64,000 nucleotides of DNA from Peptococcaceae bacterium (GCA_019420345.1 JAHZHI010000028.1:1-64000); one strand, 5' to 3'. Shown: positions 34,109 to 43,440, counted from the first letter of the stretch. A program made the numbers and translations. Notes: generated by a model from the letters alone, not told the origin.

Positions 34109-34567
34109 TCAGCTGCGGCGTCCCTGCGTCAACGGGCAGGTCTCATGAGCCTGATGATCATCATTTAATAGATCCTGCAAACTAATGCTGTTCAGATAGT
34201 TGCCGATCAGCTCATCCAAACGTTCCCACACCGGCAGCGTTTGGCAAGCGTCGCGATTTGGACAGGTATTTTCTTCCCCTTCCAGACATGCCACCGGCGC
34301 CAGCGATCCCTCCATGGTGCGAATAATCTCACCAACACTGACATCTGCCGGTGCACACGCCAACTGATAGCCGCCATTGTTGCCGCGGAAACTCGTTACA
34401 TATCCCGCCTTGAGCAAAGGCGTCATGATTTGCTCAAGGTATTTAATGGTAATATTCTGTCGCTGAGAAATTTCCCGCAACGGAATGTGTTTATCCACGC
34501 TATAAGTCGCCAGATCAAGCATGACCCGAAGCCCATAGCGCCCCTTTGTTGAAATTTTCACGGTCAT
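34109..34567 (-). CDS. Rrf2-family regulator with a cysteine cluster
   Basis: About 152 residues. A winged-helix N-terminus (VKISTKGRYGLRVMLDLA) and dimer helix typical of IscR/CymR/NsrR, plus three cysteines in a CX7CX5C pattern (ACLEGEENTCPNRDAC), positioned like the [2Fe-2S] ligands of IscR. It may therefore sense iron-sulfur status. It is not beside iscS/iscU here. A GTG two codons further in is an alternative start. A minus-strand TATAAT lies about 40 nt upstream. Confidence 0.88.
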   Translation of the reverse strand: MTVKISTKGRYGLRVMLDLATYSVDKHIPLREISQRQNITIKYLEQIMTPLLKAGYVTSFRGNNGGYQLACAPADVSVGEIIRTMEGSLAPVACLEGEENTCPNRDACQTLPVWERLDELIGNYLNSISLQDLLNDDHQAHETCPLTQGRRS

Positions 34568-34779
34568 CACCCCTGAATAAACATCTTTAACCACATTATA
34601 GCATATTACAGTACTAAATGTTTACCTATTCCTTTGCTCATGTAGGAATAATATCCTAAAAAATTCCGACAATGGCTATAAAATTCCATTATTCACAAAA
34701 CAATAAAACAATATCCTCGTTATGCCGAAGCAATATTTTGAAAACCACCGAAAAAAATGGCTGGTGCGCGCCCTCCTCC

Positions 34780-34808
34780 TTGCACCACTTGCAGCGTTTC
34801 GCTATAAT
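34780..34808 (+). promoter_or_regulatory. Promoter of the Csx20-like gene
   Basis: TTGCAC (34780-34785), 17-nt spacer, TATAAT (34803-34808). The start codon is 31 nt downstream after AAGAAGGAG. The gap back to the Rrf2 gene is otherwise AT-rich with nothing more I can assign. Confidence 0.75.
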
Positions 34809-34839
34809 GAAGGTACTGTGACAAGAAGGAGTGTAACAC

Positions 34840-35163
34840 ATGAGCGGTAAAGCGTTTTTACTAACCCAACGTCGTCTGACGGACGATCATTATCTTGCCA
34901 TTGCGCTGCGTGAAGCACGCGATATGCACAAACCACCAATTACAATGACCAGTTTTTGGAAACATGCCGATTCCTACGATGCCATTGACGAACCCATTCA
35001 GGATATTCTCAACTGGCTGGATCAAGCATCCGAAATCGGTGATTATGTGGTACTTGAAGGCGACGAACGCTGTGTCAAAAAAGTAGCCAGCCATGCCAAA
35101 GCGCATCGATTGATTCCTGTACAAGCCATCTGGGAACCAGAAGCTGCTATCCGTGATCTTTAA
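34840..35163 (+). CDS. Small conserved-looking protein, possibly Csx20-like
   Basis: 107 residues, no signal peptide or membrane span. The layout (a beta start with AFLLTQRRLTDD, a middle FW/W helix region ending in ILNWL, then GDYVVLEGD and a C-terminal LIPVQAIWE) resembles the short Csx20 proteins of type III CRISPR loci, which end with GDYVL-QGD and LIPVYATT. Similarity was judged from memory and could be superficial; no cas gene or array lies in the window. It has a strong promoter and good ribosome site, so it is a real gene. Confidence 0.6.
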   Translation: MSGKAFLLTQRRLTDDHYLAIALREARDMHKPPITMTSFWKHADSYDAIDEPIQDILNWLDQASEIGDYVVLEGDERCVKKVASHAKAHRLIPVQAIWEPEAAIRDL

Positions 35164-35224
35164 GTCACGCTGATGAAGGACGGCAAAAAAGTTTAATTTT
35201 TTGTAAAAGCTTGATAAATTATTG

Positions 35225-35253
35225 TTGACAATCCGCACTTAGGTCGCTATAAT
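35225..35253 (+). promoter_or_regulatory. Promoter of tRNA-Lys
   Basis: Consensus TTGACA (35225-35230), 17-nt spacer, TATAAT (35248-35253), 20 nt before the tRNA. Confidence 0.85.
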
Positions 35254-35273
35254 AAATACTGCAGTTGCGAAAT

Positions 35274-35346
35274 GGACCGTTAGCTCAGCTGGTAGAGCAC
35301 GCGACTCTTAATCGTGTTGTCCAGGGTTCGATCCCCTGACGGTCCA
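35274..35346 (+). tRNA. tRNA-Lys (anticodon CUU)
   Basis: A 73-nt cloverleaf: acceptor GGACCGT/ACGGTCC, discriminator A, D arm TAGCTCAGCTGGTAGAGCA, anticodon loop CTCTTAA reading AAG, and T arm GGGTTCGATCCC. CCA is not encoded. It is a single-gene unit with its own promoter and terminator. Confidence 0.95.
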
Positions 35347-35352
35347 TAGTTG

Positions 35353-35382
35353 GCGCGAAGGATATATCCTTCGCGCTTTTTT
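35353..35382 (+). terminator. Terminator after tRNA-Lys
   Basis: Perfect hairpin GCGCGAAGGATA/TATCCTTCGCGC followed by six T residues. Confidence 0.9.
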
Positions 35383-35505
35383 GTTGCCATTGATTTTCAG
35401 GGATATCGTGTCTATAATATAAGAAACAATCGGCCGGAAATCACCTGGCGACCAGCATGACGCACCACCGCCAGGCCGATCGACCCATCACTGAGGAGGA
35501 GTCTT

Positions 35506-36291
35506 ATGGACCTAAAACAACTGGAAGAATACATCATGCAAAGTGATCTTGGTATCGACACCAAGCAAGCAGAAGTGTTTCTGTCACACTGCAACTTTAA
35601 TGATAACTTTAATGATGAAGAATTCAATCCAGACGAACTGCTGCACTACATTCGTGAGCAGGTGTACAGTTTCAGACGGTTAATGGCCTACTATCGCTGT
35701 GCCATGATGGAAATTGAAACAAAATTCAACGTCATCAACGAAGAATTTTCCTATCAATATGAGCGCAACCCTATCCAAAGCATCAAGAGCCGTCTTAAAG
35801 AACCAACAAGCATTCACGAAAAGATGGTCAAACACGGTTATCTTTTTAACGCCGAATCCATCGAGGAAAATCTTTTTGATGTTGCTGGCGTACGTGTCAT
35901 TTGTTCGTTCGTGGATGATGTGTATCGCATTGCCGACGCGCTTTTGCAGCAAGATGACATCACCCTGATCCGCCGCAAAGATTACATCGCCCATCCAAAA
36001 GAAAACGGCTACCGCAGCCTTCACTTGATCGTCTCCGTGCCAATTTTCTTGATGAATGAAAAACGCAGCATGAATGTTGAAATTCAGCTGCGCACCATCG
36101 CCATGGATTTCTGGGCAGCACTCGAACATCAACTTCACTATAAAAAAGAATATATTTTCACACCAGAAATGGCTGCAGAATTAAAAAAATGCGCCGATGT
36201 CAGCAGCGAACTGGATCAGATGATGAATGGTCTCTGCGTCAAAATTCATGCTGAAGACGGCTGCAAAGCCAAAAAGAAATCCCTATTCTAA
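35506..36291 (+). CDS. relQ: Small alarmone (ppGpp) synthetase, RelQ type
   Basis: 261 residues carrying only the RelA/SpoT synthetase domain. Motifs: KSRLKEPTSIHEKM, DVAGVRVICSFVDDVYRI, DYIAHPKENGYRSLHLIV and NVEIQLRTIAMDFWAALEHQLHYKK. It makes (p)ppGpp from ATP and GTP/GDP without a hydrolase or ACT domain. Length and C-terminal helix fit RelQ (YjbM) rather than RelP. An N-terminal acidic 50-residue helical region precedes the core. Start follows GAGGAG. Confidence 0.93.
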   Translation: MDLKQLEEYIMQSDLGIDTKQAEVFLSHCNFNDNFNDEEFNPDELLHYIREQVYSFRRLMAYYRCAMMEIETKFNVINEEFSYQYERNPIQSIKSRLKEPTSIHEKMVKHGYLFNAESIEENLFDVAGVRVICSFVDDVYRIADALLQQDDITLIRRKDYIAHPKENGYRSLHLIVSVPIFLMNEKRSMNVEIQLRTIAMDFWAALEHQLHYKKEYIFTPEMAAELKKCADVSSELDQMMNGLCVKIHAEDGCKAKKKSLF

Positions 36292-36300
36292 CACACGAAT

Positions 36301-36333
36301 GCCCCAAACATTTACCACGTAAATGTTTGGGGC
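36301..36333. terminator. Bidirectional terminator between relQ and glpK
   Basis: Perfect arms GCCCCAAACATTTAC/GTAAATGTTTGGGGC between convergent genes, with a T-rich tract on the plus side. Confidence 0.8.
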
Positions 36334-36349
36334 ATTTTATTTGCTCTTA

Positions 36350-37831
36350 TTATTTTGTCAAAGTATGAGCGACGGCTTCTTTCCAGCCGTTATAATTTTT
36401 TTCACGTTCCTCATCACTCATTGATGGTTGATACACACGTGCCAATCGATGGCTGCTGCGCGCCTCATCTTTGTCTTTCCAGAAACCAACGGTCAACCCT
36501 GCCAACAGCGCCGCACCCATAGCGGTGCTTTCGACAATCTCCGGCTGCTCAACACAGCGATTGAGAATATCTGCCTGGAATTGCATAAGAAAACCATTTT
36601 GAGAAGCGCCGCCGTCAACACGCAGGCTCGCCATATCCACATGTGTATCCGCTTCCATGGCTTCAAGCACATCGCGCGTCTGGTAAGCGATGGCCTCCAA
36701 AGCCGCGCGAATGATATGCGAACGGCCAGTGCCGCGGGTCAGCCCTTGAATGGTGCCGCGTGCATACATATCCCAATAAGGCGCACCCAGTCCCACAAAA
36801 GCAGGCACAAGGTAAACACCGCCATTGTCTTTTAATTTTTCAGCAAAAAATTCGCTGTCGGACGATTCTTCAATAAAGCGCATCTCGTCGCGCAGCCATT
36901 GAATCACAGCACCACCCACAAAGATGGAACCTTCCAGCGCATAATCCGGCTTCTCATCAAGGCCTGCGGCAATGGTGGTAACCAAACCATGTGCGCTCTT
37001 GGTTGGTGCTTTGCCAATGTTCATAAGCAGGAAACACCCCGTGCCATAGGTGTTCTTCGCTTCGCCCTGCTCCCAGCACATTTGCCCATAAAGAGCGGCT
37101 TGCTGATCGCCAGCAATCCCCGTCACAGGCACTTCTATATGCGCTGAACCTATGGACGCCGTACCAAAATGATACCCCGACGGACGCACTTCAGGCAGCA
37201 TGCAGCGTGGAATATTGAAATAATCCAGAATTTCCTGATCCCATTCTAAATCATTGATGTTAAACAGCATGGTGCGTGATGCATTGGTATAATCGGTTGC
37301 ATGCACACGGCCTTCTGTCAGCTTCCAAAGAATCCATGTATCTACCGTGCCAAAAAGCAGCTCACCAGCTTTAGCACGGCTGCGGTCTGGGTCCACGCGA
37401 TCGAGAATCCAAGCCAACTTTGTGGCAGAGAAATACGCATCAACGACCAGCCCTGTTTTTTCCAACAATTTTTGTTCCCACTCACTGCCCTTGATGCGCT
37501 CGCACACATCTGCCGTACGGCGGCACTGCCAAACAATGGCATTATACACCGGCTTGCCCGTTGCGCGGTCCCAAACAATGGTGGTTTCACGCTGATTGGT
37601 GATGCCAATGGCCTTCACATCGTCAGGATGAATGTTTGTAATGGCCAGCAATTCCTGAAGAACACCAAAGGACGAAGCCCAGAGCTCCATTGGATCTTCT
37701 TCCACCCAGCCCGGCTGCGGATAATATTGATTAACCTCCTGCTGGCGCATGCCAGTGATGGTCTGCGCATGATCGAATGCAATCGCGCGCGTGCTGGTGG
37801 TTCCGATATCTAATGCTACTACATAGCCCAT
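36350..37831 (-). CDS. glpK: Glycerol kinase
   Basis: 493 residues of the FGGY kinase family, making glycerol 3-phosphate. N-terminal phosphate motif [13 protein letters not shown], substrate region [13 protein letters not shown], and C-terminal ATP site [19 protein letters not shown] all match GlpK. Length is normal. It stands alone with no glpF or glpD beside it. Start follows GAAAGGAA. A TATAAT (minus strand) lies about 50 nt upstream. Confidence 0.96.
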   Translation of the reverse strand: MGYVVALDIGTTSTRAIAFDHAQTITGMRQQEVNQYYPQPGWVEEDPMELWASSFGVLQELLAITNIHPDDVKAIGITNQRETTIVWDRATGKPVYNAIVWQCRRTADVCERIKGSEWEQKLLEKTGLVVDAYFSATKLAWILDRVDPDRSRAKAGELLFGTVDTWILWKLTEGRVHATDYTNASRTMLFNINDLEWDQEILDYFNIPRCMLPEVRPSGYHFGTASIGSAHIEVPVTGIAGDQQAALYGQMCWEQGEAKNTYGTGCFLLMNIGKAPTKSAHGLVTTIAAGLDEKPDYALEGSIFVGGAVIQWLRDEMRFIEESSDSEFFAEKLKDNGGVYLVPAFVGLGAPYWDMYARGTIQGLTRGTGRSHIIRAALEAIAYQTRDVLEAMEADTHVDMASLRVDGGASQNGFLMQFQADILNRCVEQPEIVESTAMGAALLAGLTVGFWKDKDEARSSHRLARVYQPSMSDEEREKNYNGWKEAVAHTLTK

Positions 37832-37976
37832 TGCTTTCGTTCCTTTCTCATTGCAAATTTTTTCGGATGTTCATGGCTTCTATTATAACAAATCCTTCAC
37901 CAATTAGAAACGCTTTCCGAATACTTTTAGCATCTACCCTGCATCGCAATCATGGTTTATTCATTGATCACAAAAA

Positions 37977-38002
37977 AAGGCACACGCCACAGCGTGTGCC
38001 TT
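37977..38002 (-). terminator. Terminator after the PBP1A-like gene
   Basis: Hairpin AAGGCACACGC/GCGTGTGCCTT followed by TTTTTTTG on the minus strand. Confidence 0.85.
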
Positions 38003-38018
38003 TTTAATCGTTTTAAAG

Positions 38019-40370
38019 CTAGTTGACCGTACCGGTGTTTTCACCACCGCCGGTGCCCCAGCCACCTGTACCTGTGCCAGTGCCTGTTCCTGTACCACCA
38101 GTCCCAGTGCCCCAGTTTCCGGTACCCGTACCTGTCCCGGTGCCGGTTCCTGTGCCACCAGTCCCAGTGCCCGTTCCGGTGCCAGTACCTGTTCCTGTAC
38201 CCGTATTCGTTTCCGTGTTAGTATCGGTCGTCGAATCGGTCGTACTGGAATCTGTTGTTGTGCTGGAATTCGTGTTCGAACTTGAGCTGTATTGATAGTA
38301 GGAATAGGTGTTGCTGGAATACGTCGTTGGTTCCGTGCCAGACTTATACAACTCTGTTGAGCGATAAGAGTACGGCGTAGAACGTGTTGCCAAAAGACCG
38401 CTCTTGGTATCGATCGTCACTTCTGTCAAACCATCCGGTTCTTCAAAGTTTTCAACATCAAGCCCCTGGTGAACATGGCTCATGATCGCTGCCCATACAG
38501 CTGCCGCTGAGCTGGATGTCGAATAAATCGTTGCGGCTGTTTCATAGCCCATCCAAAGCGCTGCGGTGTACTGTGGTGTGTAACCGCAGAACCACAAGTC
38601 TTTGGTATCATCGGTGGTACCAGTCTTACCAGCAGTTGGACGGCCATCGTAGATCTGCCCAGCGCTGCCGATCCCATCGCTGACAACGCTTTGCAGGCAG
38701 CTGGTGATCATGTACGCAGTGGTTTCTTCCATCGCACGATGGCTTTCTGGTTCTTCCTGCCAAATCACATTGCCATCACTGTCGGTGATGCTGGTGATCG
38801 CACGTGGCTTCGTATAGATCCCTTCGTTGGCGAAGCATTCATACGCGCCCGCCATTTCCAGAACAGAAACCCCGTTGGTCAAACCACCTAAGCCGGCAGA
38901 AATGGTTAAGTCGTTGACTCCATTATCCGAGTCCTCAACGAGAGAGGTAATGCCGCAGTTCTTCGCAAATTCAACACCGGTTTCTGGACCAATGTCATTG
39001 ACCACCTGTGCCGCCACTGTATTCAGCGACTGTTCCAACGCATAGCGAATGGTCACATTGCCATGAGAACTGAGGTCGGCATTTTTAATGGTATGGCCAT
39101 CTACCGTATACGGTTCATCATCGTAAACAGTCCCTGTCCCCATATCGGCTTTTTCAAAAGCTGGACCATAGACAAAGATCGGTTTGAACGATGACCCAGG
39201 CTGTCTTGTAGTCTGCCAAGCGTAATTTAAAAGCCCAGCTGTACCTTCCTCCTGATGCCTGCCGCCAATCATGCCTGCTATCGTCGAATCATCATTATTC
39301 AATACAACCATCCCTGCCTGAAGATACCCTTCACCTTCACCGACAGGGAAGTTACCGTCATTTTCAAAGTAATCATACATATAGTTTTGAAGGTCTTGAT
39401 CCAACCCAGTATGAATGATATACCCACCGCTATACAGTTCTTCAGCACTAATATTCAGCAAAGACGTTGCTTCCTGAACCACATAGTCAATATAGCTCTG
39501 ATTGTAGGCTTGGGTTTCTGTGCCATTGTCCGTGACAATCGACCCCGTAACAATTTCTGAATTGTTGGCTTCGTCGTATTCATCCTGCGTAATGACACCA
39601 TTATCAAGCATTGCACTCAATACTTGCTCTCGGCGCACCTTAGCATCATCAGGATTAGTGATTGGGGACCATGTAGTTGGATTCTGAATGATCCCTGCCA
39701 GTAACGCAGAATCTGCAATGGTCAGTTCATCAGCATGCTTGCCAAGAATATCTTCTGCAGCTGCTTCGATCCCATAGCAAGCCTGTCCGCTCATCCCAAT
39801 ACCCAAATACACACGGTTGAGATAAGCTGTCAAAATTTCATCTTTGTCGTACGCATTTTCAATACGTACCGCCAAAACGGCTTCCTGAATCTTACGTTTG
39901 TACGTTTTTTCATCACGGTTTTCCATGACCAAACCAGCCAGCTGCTGGGTAATGGTACTACCACCCTGGACAATACCGCCAGCACGCAGGTTTGCGACCA
40001 TCGCACCACCGATACGAATCGGATCGACCCCGTGATGATCGTAGAAGCGCTTGTCTTCAATGGAAACAACCGCATCTTTCATGTTCTGCGCAATTTCATT
40101 GGATTCAACGCCGATATAATTGGTATCGACCATTTTATCGACGAAAACGCCATCCTTATCGACAATATAGCTCGTTACATCAAAATCTGTGACATCGGTT
40201 TCTTCAATTGATGGCATGCCACTGGTTGCTGCCAGAATTACTGTCCCAACGGTACTGATACCCACGACGACCAGCAACAGCAAAATCAATAAAATAAAAT
40301 GAGATAATTTCAAACTGGAAACGACCTGTTTGATACTTTCGCGTAAGGACTTTTTCTTTTTATCACTCAT
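38019..40370 (-). CDS. Class A penicillin-binding protein (PBP1A-like) with Gly-Thr tail
   Basis: 783 residues. Basic cytoplasmic start, one membrane span (about 24-48), GT51 glycosyltransferase domain (catalytic Glu in IEDKRFYDHHG near residue 105, and GGSTITQQLA), then a transpeptidase domain with SXXK in GSSFKPI, SXN in QSLN and KTG in GKTGTTDD. The last 95 residues are a low-complexity tail, Ser/Thr-rich then alternating Gly-Thr with a few Gly-Trp. Start ATG follows AAGGAGGG. It polymerises and cross-links peptidoglycan; a monofunctional GT51 is encoded on the opposite strand 185 nt away. Confidence 0.95.
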   Translation of the reverse strand: MSDKKKKSLRESIKQVVSSLKLSHFILLILLLLVVVGISTVGTVILAATSGMPSIEETDVTDFDVTSYIVDKDGVFVDKMVDTNYIGVESNEIAQNMKDAVVSIEDKRFYDHHGVDPIRIGGAMVANLRAGGIVQGGSTITQQLAGLVMENRDEKTYKRKIQEAVLAVRIENAYDKDEILTAYLNRVYLGIGMSGQACYGIEAAAEDILGKHADELTIADSALLAGIIQNPTTWSPITNPDDAKVRREQVLSAMLDNGVITQDEYDEANNSEIVTGSIVTDNGTETQAYNQSYIDYVVQEATSLLNISAEELYSGGYIIHTGLDQDLQNYMYDYFENDGNFPVGEGEGYLQAGMVVLNNDDSTIAGMIGGRHQEEGTAGLLNYAWQTTRQPGSSFKPIFVYGPAFEKADMGTGTVYDDEPYTVDGHTIKNADLSSHGNVTIRYALEQSLNTVAAQVVNDIGPETGVEFAKNCGITSLVEDSDNGVNDLTISAGLGGLTNGVSVLEMAGAYECFANEGIYTKPRAITSITDSDGNVIWQEEPESHRAMEETTAYMITSCLQSVVSDGIGSAGQIYDGRPTAGKTGTTDDTKDLWFCGYTPQYTAALWMGYETAATIYSTSSSAAAVWAAIMSHVHQGLDVENFEEPDGLTEVTIDTKSGLLATRSTPYSYRSTELYKSGTEPTTYSSNTYSYYQYSSSSNTNSSTTTDSSTTDSTTDTNTETNTGTGTGTGTGTGTGTGGTGTGTGTGTGTGNWGTGTGGTGTGTGTGTGGWGTGGGENTGTVN
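38035..38205 (-). repeat. Simple-sequence coding repeat for the Gly-Thr tail
   Basis: Degenerate 6-nt units encoding Gly-Thr (GGNACN) on the minus strand, with larger near-copies of about 60 nt. Codons vary between units, so the protein repeat seems kept while DNA slippage is limited. Length could vary among strains. Confidence 0.8.
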
Positions 40371-40555
40371 GCAACAGCCCTCCTTATCGTCCCCATTATA
40401 GCATAGAACCACCATAATCCCTAGGAGAAGTTCCCCCTTGTCGGTAAAAATTCATTATTTCTTTATGAAAATCACGACTTTTCCCCACATATTGTCATCG
40501 GATTTCGATATAATAGGAGTAAGATATTGCGTATCATTTTGCAAAGGAGGCGCCC

Positions 40556-41278
40556 ATGCTTCACTTTTTTTCACGCCTGCTCCGTCGTCTGCTGCGATTT
40601 GTCATCGTTCTGGCATTGTTCTTTGCCGTGATGGCTTTAGCGATATTCGGCGTCATTGGCTATCATTCCTACCACGAGGCCACCAGCGCACGTCCCATCA
40701 GCCAGGCAATGGCAGAGGTCCAGGCGCAGCCAGATTATACACCTTTGGATCAAATTCCTCTTATTTATCAAAACGCTGTTGTTGCCACCGAAGACCATCG
40801 TTTCTACGATCACCACGGCTTCGATGTCATCGGTACAGCACGCGCCCTTGTGCGCAATGTCATCAGCGGTGAGCTTCAAGAAGGCGGCAGCACCATCACT
40901 CAACAGCTGGCGCGCAATCTTTATTACACACAGGAGCAAACACTTTCCCGCAAGATCGCTGAATTGATTACTGCAGCACAAATCGAGCGTCAGTATTCAA
41001 AGGACGACATTCTTGCTGCCTATATCAACACCATTTATTACGGTGATGGCTACTACAACATCGCCGACGCCAGCTGGGGCTATTTCGGTGTCGCGCCAGC
41101 AAATTTGAGCGATGGCCAGGCCACCATGCTCGCTGGTGTACCGAACGCACCAAGCGTTTACGCGCCAACCGTCAACTATAACCTCGCCCGTCAACGCCAG
41201 CAGCAAGTACTCAATCGCATGGTGGATGAAGGTTATCTCAGTGACGAAGAAGCCACCGCCATTTATAATGAAGGATAA
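40556..41278 (+). CDS. Monofunctional peptidoglycan glycosyltransferase
   Basis: 240 residues: one N-terminal membrane anchor (about 15-37) and a GT51 domain only, with catalytic Glu79 in ATEDHRFYDHHG, GGSTITQQLARN, and the second Glu region (QIERQYSKDDILAAYINTIYYG). It lacks a transpeptidase domain, as in MtgA/SgtB enzymes that extend glycan chains from lipid II. Start follows AAAGGAGG. A TATAAT lies at 40509-40514 without a clear -35. Confidence 0.93.
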   Translation: MLHFFSRLLRRLLRFVIVLALFFAVMALAIFGVIGYHSYHEATSARPISQAMAEVQAQPDYTPLDQIPLIYQNAVVATEDHRFYDHHGFDVIGTARALVRNVISGELQEGGSTITQQLARNLYYTQEQTLSRKIAELITAAQIERQYSKDDILAAYINTIYYGDGYYNIADASWGYFGVAPANLSDGQATMLAGVPNAPSVYAPTVNYNLARQRQQQVLNRMVDEGYLSDEEATAIYNEG

Positions 41279-41280
41279 AT

Positions 41281-41318
41281 AAAAAATAGCAGGATGAACG
41301 TTCATCCTGCTATTTTTT
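41281..41318. terminator. Bidirectional terminator
   Basis: Perfect inverted repeat AATAGCAGGATGAACG/CGTTCATCCTGCTATT with flanking A6 and T6 runs, between convergent genes. Confidence 0.9.
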
Positions 41319-41319
41319 A

Positions 41320-41946
41320 TCAGCGCACAGTACGGTCCGGCGACAAGCCCATTATCGATCGCAGCACATTGCCGACACGCTTATACAATAAATATGTCAG
41401 CAGTGACGTCACGCCATGTTTGATAATATTGAACGGAAAAACCGCAAAAATCATCAAAGTTACAGTGTCATTGACCCACGGGTTGACCGCATGGCCCATT
41501 GCCACAATCGTTTCAATAGGCAGTCCATACAAACTTGCATACATTGGCAGCATAATGTAGGCATTCAGAAAAACATACACCACACTGACGAAAATCGTCG
41601 AAACGATGAGCGCAATTTTTGCGCCTTTTTTTGTATGCATGCGGCGATAGATCAGCGATGCCGATAAAATGAAGCACATACTGCCAATCAAGTTTGATAA
41701 ATCACCGACAAAAACGGTCGATGTGCCCTGAAACATCAACTTGAGCACAATCTTTACCAAAACCACACCACAGCCTGCCACTGGTCCCAAGAAAAAGCCC
41801 GCAAAAAGTGCTGGCAATTCTGCAATATCAAATTCATAAAACGATGGCACGAACGGCAGCGGAAAACGCAGCAACATCAACACACAGCTGAGCGCGCCCA
41901 GCACACCGACAAAAGCGACGGTTTTCACACGATTATAACGACTCAT
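41320..41946 (-). CDS. ribU: Riboflavin ECF transporter substrate-binding component
   Basis: 208 residues, about six membrane spans, of the ECF S-component family. LSCVLMLLRFPLPFVPSFYEFDIAELPALFAGFFLGP matches the RibU/ThiT-like binding region, and the FMN riboswitch upstream makes riboflavin the likely substrate. It needs the shared EcfAA'T module, not in this window. ATG at 41946 follows GGAAAGGGG; the longer frame would run through the riboswitch. Confidence 0.92.
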   Translation of the reverse strand: MSRYNRVKTVAFVGVLGALSCVLMLLRFPLPFVPSFYEFDIAELPALFAGFFLGPVAGCGVVLVKIVLKLMFQGTSTVFVGDLSNLIGSMCFILSASLIYRRMHTKKGAKIALIVSTIFVSVVYVFLNAYIMLPMYASLYGLPIETIVAMGHAVNPWVNDTVTLMIFAVFPFNIIKHGVTSLLTYLLYKRVGNVLRSIMGLSPDRTVR

Positions 41947-41981
41947 ATCAAGTCCCCTTTCCCAATCGCCGGCACAAAAAA

Positions 41982-42014
41982 TGTCCCTGGCGATGATACA
42001 CAATCCCAGGGACA
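41982..42014 (-). terminator. Riboswitch-controlled terminator of ribU
   Basis: Minus-strand hairpin TGTCCCTGG/CCAGGGACA followed by TTTTTTG, directly after the FMN aptamer. It should form when FMN is bound. Confidence 0.88.
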
Positions 42015-42016
42015 CC

Positions 42017-42123
42017 ATCTTCTCCCATCCAGACTATACTGTCGGTACCGGAATCACACCGGTTCATGCCTTTCGGCTCGCGGACTATACCGCCGGTGGG
42101 GAATCACACCCCGCCCTGAAGAT
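42017..42123 (-). promoter_or_regulatory. FMN riboswitch (RFN element)
   Basis: Minus strand: P1 ATCTTC/GAAGAT closes GGGGTGTGATTCCCCACCGG, CGGTATAGTCCGCGAGC, GGCATGAACCGGTGTGATTCC and GGTACCGACAGTATAGTCTGGATGGGAGA in separate stretches, the diagnostic RFN segments. FMN binding represses riboflavin uptake. Confidence 0.96.
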
Positions 42124-42148
42124 TTGTAACATATTTTATTCGATTAAA

Positions 42149-42177
42149 AGTCTACGCGTTCTTGCAAACGCTGTCAA
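42149..42177 (-). promoter_or_regulatory. Promoter of ribU
   Basis: Minus strand: TTGACA (42172-42177), 17-nt spacer, TAGACT (42149-42154), about 20 nt before the riboswitch. Confidence 0.75.
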
Positions 42178-42215
42178 GATATTTGTCTGTTTTATAAGCC
42201 GTCATAAAGAGCCAC

Positions 42216-43325
42216 TCAGGCCTGCGCCTGCATTTTTTCTTTGAATGCACGACCAGCTGCGTTCTGATCCTTCATGCACTGAATGAATTTTTCACGGGTG
42301 ATGTCTTTGGAACGGAACTTCCATTCAGCACCGGTGACAGACTTGTCAGCCATGCTGTCAAATTCGCTTTCATCAATGTTAAGATCATCGAAGCAGATTG
42401 GCAATCCGAGATCATAGTTGAATTGCATGATGCGGTCACGCATTTCAAACTGCTTGTCGTAAGTCAAGAGGCAGAGCACGCCGAGAGAAACGATTTCACC
42501 ATGACGGTGTTCTTCGCCTGCAGGAGTGCCAACAGTGCCATAATATACGCAATGTGCCAAAGAAGAATTGTAGTAGTATTCTGGCATGTGTGTAACCATG
42601 TTGGAAACCAAGCCGGTGGAAACGATGATGTCAAGAATGACTTCACGCAATGCTTCGCTGTCTTCACCTTTCTTGCTGGATTCCATGGCTTCTTTCCCAT
42701 ATTTCAGCAATGGTTCTGTGCAGATCTTACTGAGCTGAACCCCCATCAATGGTGTATGAGAAAGCTGATCGTCGCGGCTGGAGAATACGGCTTCGCATTC
42801 TTTGGAAAGAGCATCACCGATACCAGCCCAAAGCATTTCTGTTGGAGATTCTGCAATGATCTGTGTATTGATGAACGTATGCTCAGCAAGCTTTGGATAA
42901 TAGTAGCTGTTGAGGCTGCCGTCTTCATTATACATAACGCAAATAGCTGTTACAGATGCGCAGTTACTGCCTACAGTAGGGAACAGGAACAGTGGCTTGT
43001 CCATTTTATCGGCAACATATTTGCAAGTATCGCAGGCACGGCCACCGCCAACACCAAAAATAATATCCGCTTCCTGAACGGTCGGGTTGGCAATCAACGC
43101 ATCCCCGTTTTCATAAGTCGAGTTGCCACCATACCAAATGAAGTCCAAAATTTCAACGTTGGAATCCTTAATGCCTTCCAAAATCGCATCTTTGGCCTTG
43201 GCCATAGCTGTTTCCCCGCCGATGACGACAGCCTTATTGCCGTAATATCTTGCAAAATAACCGATCTTTTCATAACAATCTGCCCCGATGGTGTATTGAG
43301 GCAATGCAACACTGTAACTATTCAT
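42216..43325 (-). CDS. Iron-containing alcohol dehydrogenase (glycerol dehydrogenase-like)
   Basis: 369 residues of the type III, metal-dependent dehydrogenase family. NAD-binding GVGGGRACDTCKYVAD and FPTVGSNCASVTAICVMY resemble glycerol dehydrogenase (GldA). Metal ligands appear as the Asp in GIGDALSKECEA, His in SLAHCVYYG and His in GEEHRHGEIVS. The substrate could be glycerol or another polyol or aldehyde. ATG at 43325 follows AGAAGGAG with a long spacer; the upstream GTG is too close. Its 160-nt leader is highly structured. Confidence 0.85.
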   Translation of the reverse strand: MNSYSVALPQYTIGADCYEKIGYFARYYGNKAVVIGGETAMAKAKDAILEGIKDSNVEILDFIWYGGNSTYENGDALIANPTVQEADIIFGVGGGRACDTCKYVADKMDKPLFLFPTVGSNCASVTAICVMYNEDGSLNSYYYPKLAEHTFINTQIIAESPTEMLWAGIGDALSKECEAVFSSRDDQLSHTPLMGVQLSKICTEPLLKYGKEAMESSKKGEDSEALREVILDIIVSTGLVSNMVTHMPEYYYNSSLAHCVYYGTVGTPAGEEHRHGEIVSLGVLCLLTYDKQFEMRDRIMQFNYDLGLPICFDDLNIDESEFDSMADKSVTGAEWKFRSKDITREKFIQCMKDQNAAGRAFKEKMQAQA

Positions 43326-43403
43326 AGTAACTGACACTCCTTCTGATGATGTTCAAGCCTTCACAACGGAAGGCCACGATACATTGGCCAGAAAGCAAGC
43401 GCC

Positions 43404-43440
43404 TGGTGAATGCGCCGACAAGTTGTCGACGCATTCGCCA
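43404..43440 (-). promoter_or_regulatory. Strong hairpin in the dehydrogenase leader
   Basis: Arms of 18 nt with only two mismatches (both could be G-U on one strand) and a 1-nt centre. It lies about 80 nt upstream of the start codon inside the predicted 5' UTR. There is no T tract, so it is not a simple terminator. Two smaller potential stems (GGCC...GGCC and CTTC...GAAG) follow. Confidence 0.5.

Noticed and set aside
38035..38205. Repeat array that could be taken for CRISPR
   Set aside because: Units are short, contiguous and in frame with the PBP tail; there are no spacers.
43404..43440. Rho-independent terminator
   Set aside because: The stem is strong but neither strand has a following T run.
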